From NCBI GenBank assembly GCA_030834125.1, contig JAURFW010000007.1:29223-93222 (forward strand): a DNA stretch of 64,000 nucleotides. The letters run 5' to 3'. The DNA is from Bacteroidota bacterium (lineage in GTDB: Bacteria > Bacteroidota > Bacteroidia > NS11-12g > UBA955). Numbering within the stretch: the stretch's first letter is position 1; every line of letters begins with the position of its first letter. The notes under the pieces are model-generated. The model ran no database searches. It saw only the letters and a program-made list of their open reading frames with translations, and was not told where the DNA came from. This document shows positions 34,668 through 43,667 of the stretch, piece after piece. Position numbers and translations under genes: made by a program.

Positions 34668-36323
34668 ATGACGGAATCTCCGGACTTTAGGAAGATGAGT
34701 GTTGCTGATTTGCGCGCTCTAGCTGAAACTCTAGACATTGAAAATGTCTCTCAGAAGAAAAAAAACGAGCTTATTGAAGCAATAACGGAAATTGCCAATG
34801 CCGACAATAGTAATTCCGAGACTGAAACAGCTTCAAATTTAAATGTTGATTCTCCCAAAGAAAAGCGAAAGCGTAAAAGGGTTATCAAAACGTTAGATGA
34901 TGAAGGCAAACAGGAACAACAAACTGAGACATCCGAAAAAAAAGAGTTTGAATCCTCCAAAATTGATGATTCAGCCCCTGATAGAATAAAGAAAGATTTT
35001 CAAGGTGTTTCTGAAGTTGATAACAATTCAATTGCCGATGCTGAAACCCTAGAAAAGCCTAAACGTCGAATAATAAGCAAAAACAAACGCAAGGATTCTG
35101 ACTTCACGGTTGAGTCTGATTTCCAACCAAAAGAAGAATCTAAAGTTGAAAAAACTGAATCTCCAGAGGACAAAAAACGTAAAGAACTTCTGAATACTAT
35201 TATGGAAATGGAAGGAGTTGTGACCACTCAAGGAGTTTTAGAAACGGTTTCGGATGGCTATGGTTTTTTACGTTCACCTGATTATAACTATATGGCATCT
35301 CCTGATGATGTTTATGTTCCAAGTTATATGATTAAGCAGAATGGTCTGAAAGTTGGCGATACAATTAAAGGAAGTATACGCCCTCCAAAAGACAATGAAA
35401 AGTATTTCTGTTTAGTTACAATCCAATCGGTAAACGGGAAAAGTATTGAAGAGGTTAGAGACCGTGTAGCATTTGAACACCTTACTCCATTATTTCCTGA
35501 AGAAAAACTCAATCTTTGTGATAATCCAAAGTCCTATTCAAATAGAATAATTGATTTGGTATCGCCAATTGGTAAAGGTCAAAGAGGGTTGATTGTAGCA
35601 CAGCCAAAAACAGGTAAGACATGGATTCTAAAAGGTATTGCCAATGCAATTGCAAAAAATCATCCTGAAGTATACATGATGATTTTACTCATAGACGAGC
35701 GACCGGAAGAAGTTACTGATATGGCAAGAAGTGTTCGTGCAGAGGTCATTGCGAGTACATTTGATGAACCTGCAGATAAGCATGTTAAGTTGACTAATAT
35801 GGTGCTGGAGAAAGCAAAGAGGCTGGTTGAATCGGGGCATGATGTTGTAATATTATTAGATTCAATTACAAGATTGGCTCGAGCATTTAATACTGTTCAA
35901 CCTGCTTCGGGTAAAATTTTATCAGGCGGTGTTGACGCAAACGCACTTCACAAACCAAAGCGTTTCTTTGGTGCAGCTAGAAACATTGAAAATGGGGGAT
36001 CACTAACAATTATTGCAACGGCTTTAACTGAAACTGGTTCAAAAATGGATGAGGTGATTTTTGAGGAGTTTAAAGGAACTGGTAATATGGAACTTCAACT
36101 TGACAGACGTTTGTCTAACAAACGAATTTATCCTGCAATTGATATTATGTCGTCTAGTACTCGCCGTGAAGATTTGCTAATTGATAAAAGTAGTCTGCAA
36201 AGAATGTGGGTACTTCGAAACCATCTTGCCGATATGAATCCAGAAGAGGCGATGAATACATTCTTGAAATACATGCAAAATACTCAGGATAATCTTGAGT
36301 TTTTAGTCTCAATGAACGGATAA
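34668..36323 (+). CDS. rho: Transcription termination factor Rho with long N-terminal insertion
   Basis: Rho is the hexameric RNA helicase that ends transcription. The 551 residues include the Rho N-domain ([20 protein letters not shown], ~10-29), a charged, low-complexity insertion at ~45-170 rich in Lys, Glu, Ser and Asp, the RNA-binding cold-shock-like domain ([20 protein letters not shown]), Walker [10 protein letters not shown], Walker [10 protein letters not shown], and the Q- and R-loop regions with [22 protein letters not shown]. coli Rho is about 419 residues, so the difference is mainly the insertion, a feature known in Bacteroidota. A 131-bp leader precedes it; no promoter box is found there. 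A weak hairpin follows the stop. Confidence 0.97.
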   Translation: MTESPDFRKMSVADLRALAETLDIENVSQKKKNELIEAITEIANADNSNSETETASNLNVDSPKEKRKRKRVIKTLDDEGKQEQQTETSEKKEFESSKIDDSAPDRIKKDFQGVSEVDNNSIADAETLEKPKRRIISKNKRKDSDFTVESDFQPKEESKVEKTESPEDKKRKELLNTIMEMEGVVTTQGVLETVSDGYGFLRSPDYNYMASPDDVYVPSYMIKQNGLKVGDTIKGSIRPPKDNEKYFCLVTIQSVNGKSIEEVRDRVAFEHLTPLFPEEKLNLCDNPKSYSNRIIDLVSPIGKGQRGLIVAQPKTGKTWILKGIANAIAKNHPEVYMMILLIDERPEEVTDMARSVRAEVIASTFDEPADKHVKLTNMVLEKAKRLVESGHDVVILLDSITRLARAFNTVQPASGKILSGGVDANALHKPKRFFGAARNIENGGSLTIIATALTETGSKMDEVIFEEFKGTGNMELQLDRRLSNKRIYPAIDIMSSSTRREDLLIDKSSLQRMWVLRNHLADMNPEEAMNTFLKYMQNTQDNLEFLVSMNG

Positions 36324-36333
36324 AATTCAAAAA

Positions 36334-36364
36334 AATATGACACCCTGATAGTGTTGAATATTTT
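36334..36364 (+). terminator. Possible weak terminator after rho
   Basis: AATAT-ACAC...GTGT-ATATT can pair with small bulges, followed by TT. It is AT-rich and weak and might end the rho transcript. Confidence 0.25.
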
Positions 36365-36429
36365 GTGAATAATTGTTGCTAATTCAATTGCTGAAATGGA
36401 TATAAATTTACCGCATTTTATACACGGTA

Positions 36430-36735
36430 ATGGACAAGCCGAAGGTCGTAACAGATTATCAAAAGCTCTCTCCAGAGTTGATGGAGCTTTTTAATGAAAC
36501 TTTCCCAAATGGGATTGTAGGGCAAACGATTCGATTCCCAAATGCTAAAGGCGAAATTATTACAGCCGTTAGAATGGAAACCGAAGAACGAATTTATTTA
36601 GTTAAATTGAGCGCTAGAGCAAAAGAAATTTTATCCGATGAAGATTTAGACAATTTAATTCGATCAAATTCGGGTGATGATTCTGAAGCAGATTCCGTGT
36701 CGGATGATGCAGATGACAGCGACGAGGAAGACTAA
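36430..36735 (+). CDS. Conserved Bacteroidota hypothetical protein with acidic tail
   Basis: This small 101-residue protein has no signal peptide. Residues ~1-75 form a compact domain (DYQKLSPELMELFNETFPNG, TIRFPNAKGEIITAVRMETEERIYLVKLS, ILSDEDLDNLI); the last ~22 residues are almost entirely Asp, Glu and Ser. I recognise it as a family present across Bacteroidota (sometimes wrongly labelled DNA primase) but know no function. The acidic tail might bind a basic partner. It lies between rho and an SDR gene with 29 bp to the latter. Confidence 0.8.
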   Translation: MDKPKVVTDYQKLSPELMELFNETFPNGIVGQTIRFPNAKGEIITAVRMETEERIYLVKLSARAKEILSDEDLDNLIRSNSGDDSEADSVSDDADDSDEED

Positions 36736-36764
36736 CTAATTAGCTTTCCTCCCAAAATTAGAAT

Positions 36765-37466
36765 ATGAATAAACATGCAATAATAACAGGAGGAAGCAGA
36801 GGTATTGGAAAAGCCGTTGCAACCGAATTCGCAAGCCACGGCTTTAATCTAATAATTTGTGGAAGAAACGAAGAAACACTTATTAAGATTACAGAGGAAC
36901 TTTCTGCTAAATGTATTTCCGTTCATTACTTTATCGCCGACCTTTCTCAGAAAGATGACTGCATGGGTTTTGTTAATTTTGTAAAAACCAAAACAAATAG
37001 GGTTGACGTTTTGGTAAATAATGCAGGTGTTTTTCTGCCGGGAACGCTGATGGATGAACCTGAAGGTCAAATGCAATATCAAATGGATTTGAACTTCTTT
37101 TCGGCCTATCATATAACTCGCGGTATTTGGAACTTGCTGCCCCATAATGACCGTGGACATGTTTTTAATATTTGCAGTATAGCAAGTGTTGTGGCATATT
37201 CAGCGGGTGGTGGTTATGCAGTTTCAAAGCATGCATTATTAGGATTCTCTAAATCCTTACGGGAAGAGGGTAAATCTCTTGGGATTAGAGTAAGTTCAGT
37301 TCTACCGGGTGCAACTTATACCGATTCATGGTCAGGTGCCGATATTGAAGAATCTCGCTTTATGCGCACCTCAGATGTCGCAAAATCAATTTATAACGCT
37401 TATGATATTAATGAGTTTTCTGTAATTGAGGATGTTTTGATTCGTCCCATACTGGGAGATATTTAG
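36765..37466 (+). CDS. Short-chain dehydrogenase/reductase (SDR)
   Basis: The 233-residue classical SDR has the nucleotide-binding TGGSRGIGKAVA at ~8-19, the structural NNAG at ~87-90, NICSIASVVAYSAGGGYAVSK with catalytic Ser and YxxxK (about 139-157), and VLPGATYTDSW after it. It is probably an NAD(P)H-dependent oxidoreductase or 3-ketoacyl-ACP reductase-like enzyme. The substrate is not deducible. The upstream acidic protein gene may be in the same transcript. Confidence 0.92.
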   Translation: MNKHAIITGGSRGIGKAVATEFASHGFNLIICGRNEETLIKITEELSAKCISVHYFIADLSQKDDCMGFVNFVKTKTNRVDVLVNNAGVFLPGTLMDEPEGQMQYQMDLNFFSAYHITRGIWNLLPHNDRGHVFNICSIASVVAYSAGGGYAVSKHALLGFSKSLREEGKSLGIRVSSVLPGATYTDSWSGADIEESRFMRTSDVAKSIYNAYDINEFSVIEDVLIRPILGDI

Positions 37467-37526
37467 ACGTAATTTGTGATTATTGCAAAAAAATAGCATC
37501 AAAAGTACTGGTATTGATTATGGTTT

Positions 37527-37559
37527 TTGATGTAAATCGAGTCTTAATTATTATATTTG
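37527..37559 (+). promoter_or_regulatory. Promoter of the T9SS protein gene (-33 TTG, -7 TATATTTG)
   Basis: TTG at 37527-37529 and TATATTTG at 37552-37559 are separated by 22 nt. The -7 box ends 19 nt before the ATG at 37579, a more ordinary leader than at many genes here. Confidence 0.55.
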
Positions 37560-37578
37560 AAAAAAATAATTTCTTAAA

Positions 37579-38931
37579 ATGGAAATGAAAAAATTATTCT
37601 TAACAGGATTTGCTGCATTAAGTTGTGCAGTATTAAGTGCGCAGGCACTTCAAGGTCCACGAATTTATGCCGAGGATATGAACCCAGGTATTATTAGTGT
37701 GGATAAAGCAACAGGTAAAAAAGTAGTAACTCGTGCTGAAAGTATGTCAGATATTTACAGTTTTGTTTCTGCTTATGGTGAGATCTGGATGTTGGGAAAT
37801 CCATCAACATACGTGCGTTGGATTTCTGAAGATTCAAATGCTGTAACTATTTACACCGACCAAACAACAAATGAACCTTCTCCATCACACAATTTTGTGC
37901 ACGTTTTAGGATCATCTTTCGATCCAAAGGATAGTTCATTTTTTGCTATTGGGAAGCCCGTTTTAACCCGCTACAATCCGTATAAAATTGACACAATTTA
38001 TTTCTTACAGTTCTATGTTAGAAATACTGATTCGATTGATTTAGGAAATGGAAATCAAGAGGTAGTTGATACTGTATTTGTTCAATATTTTGATTTTAAT
38101 GGAATGACTATGCGTGCATTTACTCGTAATGGAACTAATCGTAATATGAGCCCTGACGTGGATAAATACGTTCCCGCTACCCGTTTAAATACGGCTGCGG
38201 TAGCAACAGATACCATTTTATTGACAACAGAGTGGGCTGATTCAGTAAATTATGATGAGGGTCAACTATTTGGACGTTTAGTTAAAATGGTTCCAGAAAA
38301 TTTTAATTCACTTTCAACTTCTGGTGCAGATGTTGCAGCAAATGTAACTGGATTTGCAGTGTCTTTCAAGCCAATGATTAAACCAAATCTTGGTGATACA
38401 TTTATTAACTGGAATGATCCAGCTAGCTTTACCCCAAAATTAAATGGTTATGGTGTTCGTGTTTCTTATTGGGCAGACCAAGCACAAGATATTTTAACAC
38501 TTTGGAGATTAAACAATACTTTTTGGACAATTTCTAGTATTGCCGATGGACAAACAATCAATGGTTGGAAGTCATACTTACCAACTACAGCCTACTCAAC
38601 TACTACCATGTTTGACTGTGATTTTGCAATCACTACTGATAATATGTCAATAAGCAAATTCCAAAATGGAATTTCACAATTGAAAGTAGTTCCAAATCCA
38701 GTAAGTTCAGCTGCTCAGGTTGGAGTATTGTTCAATCTTGAAAAGAACTCTAATGTACATGCTGTTGTTCGTGATATCAATGGCAAAGTGGTAGCTACAG
38801 TTAATGAGGGTAGATACAATAAAGGAATTAATGAGATGTTAATTTCTACTGATAAATTTGTTGCAGGTATTTACACAGTTTCTGTGGTATCTAACTTTGG
38901 AACTCAATCTTCTACATTTATCGTACAGTAA
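37579..38931 (+). CDS. Secreted protein with T9SS type A C-terminal sorting domain
   Basis: The protein has 450 residues with a signal peptide (FLTGFAALSCAVLSAQ). No enzymatic domain is recognised. The body resembles a beta-rich fold that may include propeller-like parts (GPRIYAEDMNPGIISVDKAT, FVSAYGEIWMLGNP, NGYGVRVSYWADQAQDILTLWRLNN). The last ~75 residues are a T9SS type A sorting domain: LKVVPNPVSSAAQVGVLF, VHAVVRDINGKVVATVNEG, and KFVAGIYTVSVVSNFGTQSSTFIVQ. It should be exported by the type IX system to the surface or medium. It has its own promoter and a strong terminator, so it is monocistronic. Confidence 0.85.
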   Translation: MEMKKLFLTGFAALSCAVLSAQALQGPRIYAEDMNPGIISVDKATGKKVVTRAESMSDIYSFVSAYGEIWMLGNPSTYVRWISEDSNAVTIYTDQTTNEPSPSHNFVHVLGSSFDPKDSSFFAIGKPVLTRYNPYKIDTIYFLQFYVRNTDSIDLGNGNQEVVDTVFVQYFDFNGMTMRAFTRNGTNRNMSPDVDKYVPATRLNTAAVATDTILLTTEWADSVNYDEGQLFGRLVKMVPENFNSLSTSGADVAANVTGFAVSFKPMIKPNLGDTFINWNDPASFTPKLNGYGVRVSYWADQAQDILTLWRLNNTFWTISSIADGQTINGWKSYLPTTAYSTTTMFDCDFAITTDNMSISKFQNGISQLKVVPNPVSSAAQVGVLFNLEKNSNVHAVVRDINGKVVATVNEGRYNKGINEMLISTDKFVAGIYTVSVVSNFGTQSSTFIVQ

Positions 38932-38954
38932 AATTTTAAATTCGATAAATTAAA

Positions 38955-38980
38955 GGCGCTGAATTTCAGCGCCTTTTTTT
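38955..38980 (+). terminator. Strong Rho-independent terminator after the T9SS protein gene
   Basis: GGCGCTGAA-TTTCAGCGCC forms an 8-9-bp GC-rich stem with a tiny loop, followed by seven T. The next gene starts 11 bp after its T-run. Confidence 0.9.
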
Positions 38981-38991
38981 ATTTTCGTGTA

Positions 38992-40446
38992 ATGGTAAGG
39001 TTAAAATTAATGCTATTTATCGCGTTGTTTGCATTATCCCAAAATGGATATTCTCAAATGTTTTTTGGGTTGCAAGGCTCGAATTTTAGTGGAATCAATT
39101 CAATTTATACTAACCCTGCCTTAGTGGGTCTGATGCCATCCAAAAGATCTGCAAATATTTCAGCAGTTGGGTTTGATATTAGTAATAATTATCTATCATT
39201 AGAGGCACCATTTTCTCTGTGGAATTTGGCAACAGGTTCGGTAGGAGATGAATATCGGGACATTGACGGAAACATTGCTTGGGATAAGAATTGGTTAAAA
39301 ACAGATAATTCTGTAGATGCAATTTCGGGAGCCATGAATCTCGAATACAGGGGCCCATCATACGCAAATACTTACGGCAGATTAGTATGGGCAACTGCAA
39401 CTCGCACGCGATCTAACTTTACGATATCCCAAATGTCTCCTGAAATGGCCGGTTGGTTGATTAAATTATTAGATACCAGTGCTCCACTGGATATTGCAGA
39501 ATTTGCCTCTAATAGTATGGACATAAATGCAAATTCTTATCAAGAAATTTCCGCTGTATTATCATACAGAGTAGTAAATTCAAAGTCATTAAGGCTTTCG
39601 CTTGGAGGAGCATTGAAAGGAATTTTAGGATTAGGAAGTTTGAGTCTTCAAAATACAGGTGTAAATTTTTCTGTAGATGGCGCAAGCTCAATTCGTTTAG
39701 AATCGGGCACTATGAATCTCAGTTATACTGACAATAGGCTTTTGAATCAAATTTTTAAAGGGGTAATATCAGGTAGTCTTCCTAATTTAGGCAGTATTTG
39801 TGGCTTCGGTTTAGGATTTGATGCCGGTATTGCTATGGAAATTGGGAATAATATGTCTACAGATCTTAAGAATGGAGTAAACTCAAAGGATTATAAACTT
39901 AAGGTGGGAATTGCATTGCTAGATATTGGAGATGTTACTTATAATAATTCTAATAAAAATTATATCATCGACGGTACAATACCGGTTGAAATGTCATTAA
40001 TAGATCCTGAGTTTATTGCCGCAACTGCAGAGGGTTCAGATGCATTATTAAATTATACTATTGATTATGCTCGAAAATCAGGCGCCTTAAAGGAGAGTTC
40101 CGTAAAAACCACAGTGAGTTTACCCTCTTCACTGCAAATACAAGCTGATTATAAGGTTTGGAAAAATATTTTTGTTGGTATGCTTTGGCAACAGAGAGTC
40201 CAGTTACAAGGTGAAAATACATGGTTGAAAAATAGTTCAATGGTGTTAGTTCCCCGCTTTGAGCATAAGTGGTTTGAACTAAGCATGCCAATTTCTTCTT
40301 TCCATAATTACAAAGAGTTTGGATTAGGTAGCTTCATTCGCATCCATTCATTATATTTTGGGACCGACAATATCTTGTCCGCATTTAGAATTTCAAAATA
40401 TTCGGGGATCAATTTATACATGGGTATTTCTACTAATATTAATTAG
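38992..40446 (+). CDS. DUF5723 family outer membrane protein
   Basis: The 484-residue secreted protein has the signal peptide LMLFIALFALSQNGYSQ. The opening LQGSNFSGINSIYTNPALVG, GFDISNNYLSLEAPFSLWNLATG and the later LRLSLGGALKGILGLGSLSL and FGLGFDAGIAMEIGN are typical of DUF5723, a beta-barrel-like family of Bacteroidota with unknown function. It starts 11 bp beyond a strong terminator; the sequence TATTTTCG, one base off the -7 consensus, overlaps the terminator T-run and ends 4 nt before the ATG. It converges with murA, overlapping by 8 bp. Confidence 0.82.
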   Translation: MVRLKLMLFIALFALSQNGYSQMFFGLQGSNFSGINSIYTNPALVGLMPSKRSANISAVGFDISNNYLSLEAPFSLWNLATGSVGDEYRDIDGNIAWDKNWLKTDNSVDAISGAMNLEYRGPSYANTYGRLVWATATRTRSNFTISQMSPEMAGWLIKLLDTSAPLDIAEFASNSMDINANSYQEISAVLSYRVVNSKSLRLSLGGALKGILGLGSLSLQNTGVNFSVDGASSIRLESGTMNLSYTDNRLLNQIFKGVISGSLPNLGSICGFGLGFDAGIAMEIGNNMSTDLKNGVNSKDYKLKVGIALLDIGDVTYNNSNKNYIIDGTIPVEMSLIDPEFIAATAEGSDALLNYTIDYARKSGALKESSVKTTVSLPSSLQIQADYKVWKNIFVGMLWQQRVQLQGENTWLKNSSMVLVPRFEHKWFELSMPISSFHNYKEFGLGSFIRIHSLYFGTDNILSAFRISKYSGINLYMGISTNIN

Positions 40447-41752
40447 TTTCGAACCTTGTAATATGCGCTCCTAGTGGGTTTAATCGCTCTTCTATTTTCT
40501 CATAACCACGGTCGATTTGCTCAATATTTTTAATGGTACTCTTACCTCTAGCACTCATAGCAGCAATCAACAATGCCACGCCTGCGCGTATGTCAGGTGA
40601 GGACATTGTAATACCTTTTAATTGAGTTTTACGATCCAAACCAATCACAGTAGCTCGATGAGGGTCACATAAGATTATTTGAGCTCCCATATCAATAAGA
40701 TTATCAACAAAAAATAAGCGGCTTTCAAACATTTTTTGGTGAATTAAAACTGTTCCCCTTGCTTGGGTGGCGGTTATAAGAGCAATAGATATTAAATCCG
40801 GAGTAAAACCAGGCCATATCTGGTCAGAAATAGTAAGTATAGACCCATCAATAAAACTATCAATTTCATAGTGCTTTTGTTCAGGAATATGAATATCATC
40901 TCCGATAATTTCAAGGTTGATTCCTAATCGTTGGAAAGTTTTTGGTATTATCCCTAAGTTTTCAATAGCGCAATTCTTGAGTGTAATATCACTTTGTGTA
41001 ATTGCTGACATACCAATAAAGCTGCCAATCTCAATCATATCTGGAAGACAAGTATGTCTGCAACCTGACATAGAATTAACACCTTCAATAACTAATTTAT
41101 TGGAACCAATTCCTTCAATTTTAGCACCCATACTAACTAACATCTTACATAACTGTTGCAGGTAGGGTTCACATGCTGCGTTATATAAGGTTGTTATCCC
41201 TTTTGCCATGACTGCTGCCATTAAAATATTTGCAGTTCCAGTTACAGATGCTTCATCTAGATGGTGGAATGTACCTGTTAAATTATCATTATAAACCTTA
41301 TAAAAACTGTCTTTTTGTAAATATTCAAACTTAGCACCGAGGGCAATGAAGCCTTCAAAATGAGTATCTAGTCTTCGTCTACCTATTTTATCGCCACCTG
41401 GACTAGGGATATATCCTTTCCCAAATCGTGCGAGCAAAGGCCCCACAATCATGATAGAACCTCGGAGTGCTGCACCTTTCTGTTTGAATTCGGCACTATC
41501 CAAATAGGCTAAATCAATATTGTCACTTTGAAAAGTATATTCTCCTTTAGAAAGGCGTTCTATCTTTACTCCTAAATCTCTTAATAGTTCAATTAACTTA
41601 AGAACATCTCTAATTTCTGGGATATTGTTTATACGTACTAAATCTTCTGTTAATAAAACAGCACACAATACTTGAAGTGCTTCGTTTTTAGCTCCTTGTG
41701 GGGTGATTTCACCTTTTAGTTGATGACCACCTTCAATTTCAAAATAAGACAT
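40439..41752 (-). CDS. murA: UDP-N-acetylglucosamine 1-carboxyvinyltransferase, with Asp at the catalytic Cys position
   Basis: MurA starts peptidoglycan synthesis by adding enolpyruvate from PEP to UDP-GlcNAc. The 437 residues show EPSP-synthase-fold motifs: QGAKNEALQVLCAVLL with the catalytic Lys 22, ALRGSIMIVGPLLARFG, SPGGDKIGRRRLDTHFEGF, DEASVTGTANILMAAV, PDMIEIGSFIGM and DIRAGVALLIAAMSARG. The residue matching E. coli Cys115 (PGGC) is Asp 121 here (PGGD). Asp at this place is known to keep activity and prevent alkylation by fosfomycin. The gene follows the DUF4290 gene by 5 bp, a conserved Bacteroidota pair. Confidence 0.96.
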   Translation of the reverse strand: MSYFEIEGGHQLKGEITPQGAKNEALQVLCAVLLTEDLVRINNIPEIRDVLKLIELLRDLGVKIERLSKGEYTFQSDNIDLAYLDSAEFKQKGAALRGSIMIVGPLLARFGKGYIPSPGGDKIGRRRLDTHFEGFIALGAKFEYLQKDSFYKVYNDNLTGTFHHLDEASVTGTANILMAAVMAKGITTLYNAACEPYLQQLCKMLVSMGAKIEGIGSNKLVIEGVNSMSGCRHTCLPDMIEIGSFIGMSAITQSDITLKNCAIENLGIIPKTFQRLGINLEIIGDDIHIPEQKHYEIDSFIDGSILTISDQIWPGFTPDLISIALITATQARGTVLIHQKMFESRLFFVDNLIDMGAQIILCDPHRATVIGLDRKTQLKGITMSSPDIRAGVALLIAAMSARGKSTIKNIEQIDRGYEKIEERLNPLGAHITRFETN

Positions 41753-41757
41753 GGGTT

Positions 41758-42417
41758 TTAATATCTGCGGTAATTTTTACCTCGATTGTTATTCTTTTTG
41801 TTTTTTCTAAAGTTTGAGTTTCTATTGAAATTGCTATTTCTCTTGTTAATATTTTTGCTTGCATCAGCAGAAACAACTAAGTCCGATCCAGCAATTTTTA
41901 ATTTACCACGAGAAAGAGTACTTAAATGTTCGGCTAATACCTCATTACTCAAGTTTTCATCGTTCCAAATTTTGCAAGAGTTATACATATAGGAAGCTAT
42001 AAGATTTACTAGATCTTCCTTTAAGTGGTCGTCATCTATTTCAGTGACTTTTTCAATCATATTCTGAAGATTTCTTCCATAAAAGCGAAATCGAATAACG
42101 GTATCTGGATAACCTATTGCTGTAGGCTTTCTATGAACATCTTCCTGAGTAGGTAAAGGGTATGGTGAATCAATATCCAAACTAAAATCGCTTATTTGAT
42201 ATACGTGTCCCCACAATACTTCTTCGTAATTCGACTGTTTTTTTATCTCAGGATTTAAAGTAGCCATGATGTTGACCAAAGCGTCAACCCATGATGTACG
42301 TTCCTTTTTACTTTCAATTGTTTTGATGTGTTGAATGTAGTCTTGAATACTTCTGCCGTATTCTGAGATTTTAAGCAATTCACGTTGGGTATTATAATCC
42401 TCTTGAATAGATTGCAT
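41758..42417 (-). CDS. DUF4290 domain-containing protein
   Basis: The 219-residue cytoplasmic protein has conserved blocks DYNTQRELLKISEYGRSIQDYI, INIMATLNPEIKKQSNYEEVLWGHVYQIS-like (VNIMATLNPEIK, WGHVYQISDFSLDID), DVHRKPTAIGYPD and IRFRFYGRN, all typical of DUF4290. The last ~40 residues are almost only Asn, Lys, Arg and Tyr, an RNA-binding-like or phase-separating tail. The function is unknown, but the gene nearly always precedes murA in Bacteroidota. It heads the two-gene unit, with a TATATTTG box 8 nt upstream. Confidence 0.88.
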   Translation of the reverse strand: MQSIQEDYNTQRELLKISEYGRSIQDYIQHIKTIESKKERTSWVDALVNIMATLNPEIKKQSNYEEVLWGHVYQISDFSLDIDSPYPLPTQEDVHRKPTAIGYPDTVIRFRFYGRNLQNMIEKVTEIDDDHLKEDLVNLIASYMYNSCKIWNDENLSNEVLAEHLSTLSRGKLKIAGSDLVVSADASKNINKRNSNFNRNSNFRKNKKNNNRGKNYRRY

Positions 42418-42425
42418 ATTACATA

Positions 42426-42433
42426 CAAATATA
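42426..42433 (-). promoter_or_regulatory. -7 box (TATATTTG) of DUF4290-murA
   Basis: The minus strand reads TATATTTG. It ends 8 nt before the DUF4290 ATG, the same spacing as at bamD. Confidence 0.5.
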
Positions 42434-42518
42434 ACGTTTACTAATTGGTTTTACCTACGGTAATCAATTTCACATAGTGTGGAAATCGTAAGAATCTTAA
42501 TCGTCTATTGGCTAGAAA

Positions 42519-43658
42519 CTAATACCTCCGATCTTTCCAATTTGTTTTTATAGGAAGTATAAAAAATATTGCTGTAGAAATAGTGATTATCGTTAAATAA
42601 AATTCGTAAATAAGGAGATTAATAATATTTGGCGGATTTTGAGACAGATGATTATAAATTTTTCTAATCTGAATACTCTGTAAAAGCCATTTAAATATTG
42701 GGATTATTAGTAGACAATAATTTATTTCAAAACCTGTAAGAATCATTGAAATTAATAAAATGGAAATGAAGTAATATCCCCCATAAATCGCAAATAATAC
42801 CCACCAATACCAAGGCAATTCTTTGCCTCCCGATAACCATCTTTTGCGTTGATGCAATAACGGAATAAAGCCTTTTGTTTTCTCTGAATGCCCAAGAACA
42901 TCATTATTCATAATATTATTCCACTTCCATCCTTTGTCGCAAACTTCTTTATAAAGTTTATAATCTTCGGTAATAGAAAATCGAATATTACTGTAACCTC
43001 CAGTTTGCCAATAGGCATCTTTTCTAATAATCATATTGTTTCCTACTGCAGTGGCAGGAACACCAGAATATGAAATTACATTTAACAAACCCATGAAATA
43101 AGCCCAGTCAATTTCCTGAAACAAACCACTAATTCCCGCAGATTTTACCATTGTAGTACCGCTTGCAACACCTATTTTTATATTCATATTTGCGAGTAAC
43201 CCTAAAATCCAGTTAGAGTTAACGCATACATCAGCATCGGTAATTAAGTAGAAATCGCCAATAGCATGGCGGTCAATCTGGGCCATTACCCTAGCCTTTG
43301 CTTTTAATCCGGAATGATCCTCTTTAATATCAACGGCTTTAATAAAACTATATTCTTGTTCGAATTTTTGAGCAATTTCTAAAGTGCGGTCTTCACTTTG
43401 GTCGTTACCAATAATGATATTGAGTTTATCCTTTGGATAGTTTAAAGCTAATAATGAATGCAAGCAATTCTCAATATTATTTTCTTCATTTCTACAAGCA
43501 ACCAAAATACTCACTGTGGGAAGTTCAGAATCATTAAGCTCACGGTTTATTGATTTTGATTTATATCGGAAAAGCGTTATAGTTTGCCAGCATTGTATGA
43601 GAATATAGCTAATGCCGATTGTTAGTATCAAGATCTCAAATAGGTTTAACCTTTCCAT
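42519..43658 (-). CDS. Membrane-bound glycosyltransferase, GT2 family
   Basis: The 379-residue protein has an N-terminal membrane helix (LFEILILTIGISYILIQCW), the GT-A domain with TVSILVACRNEENNIENCL, IIIGNDQSEDRTLEIA and the DxD-like ITDADVCVN, then TEDYKLYKEV and the QRKRWLSGG motif (Q/RxxRW) of processive GT2 enzymes. Three or more C-terminal helices follow. It is probably an envelope polysaccharide or glycolipid glycosyltransferase. A polysaccharide deacetylase gene lies 10 bp upstream in the same transcript, a combination found in exopolysaccharide synthesis. Confidence 0.92.
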   Translation of the reverse strand: MERLNLFEILILTIGISYILIQCWQTITLFRYKSKSINRELNDSELPTVSILVACRNEENNIENCLHSLLALNYPKDKLNIIIGNDQSEDRTLEIAQKFEQEYSFIKAVDIKEDHSGLKAKARVMAQIDRHAIGDFYLITDADVCVNSNWILGLLANMNIKIGVASGTTMVKSAGISGLFQEIDWAYFMGLLNVISYSGVPATAVGNNMIIRKDAYWQTGGYSNIRFSITEDYKLYKEVCDKGWKWNNIMNNDVLGHSEKTKGFIPLLHQRKRWLSGGKELPWYWWVLFAIYGGYYFISILLISMILTGFEINYCLLIIPIFKWLLQSIQIRKIYNHLSQNPPNIINLLIYEFYLTIITISTAIFFILPIKTNWKDRRY

Positions 43659-43667
43659 TATATTTTT

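Noticed and set aside
34751..35231. Minus-strand Ser/Phe-rich open frames opposite rho
   Set aside because: They arise from the low-complexity Lys/Glu/Ser coding of the Rho insertion read in reverse.
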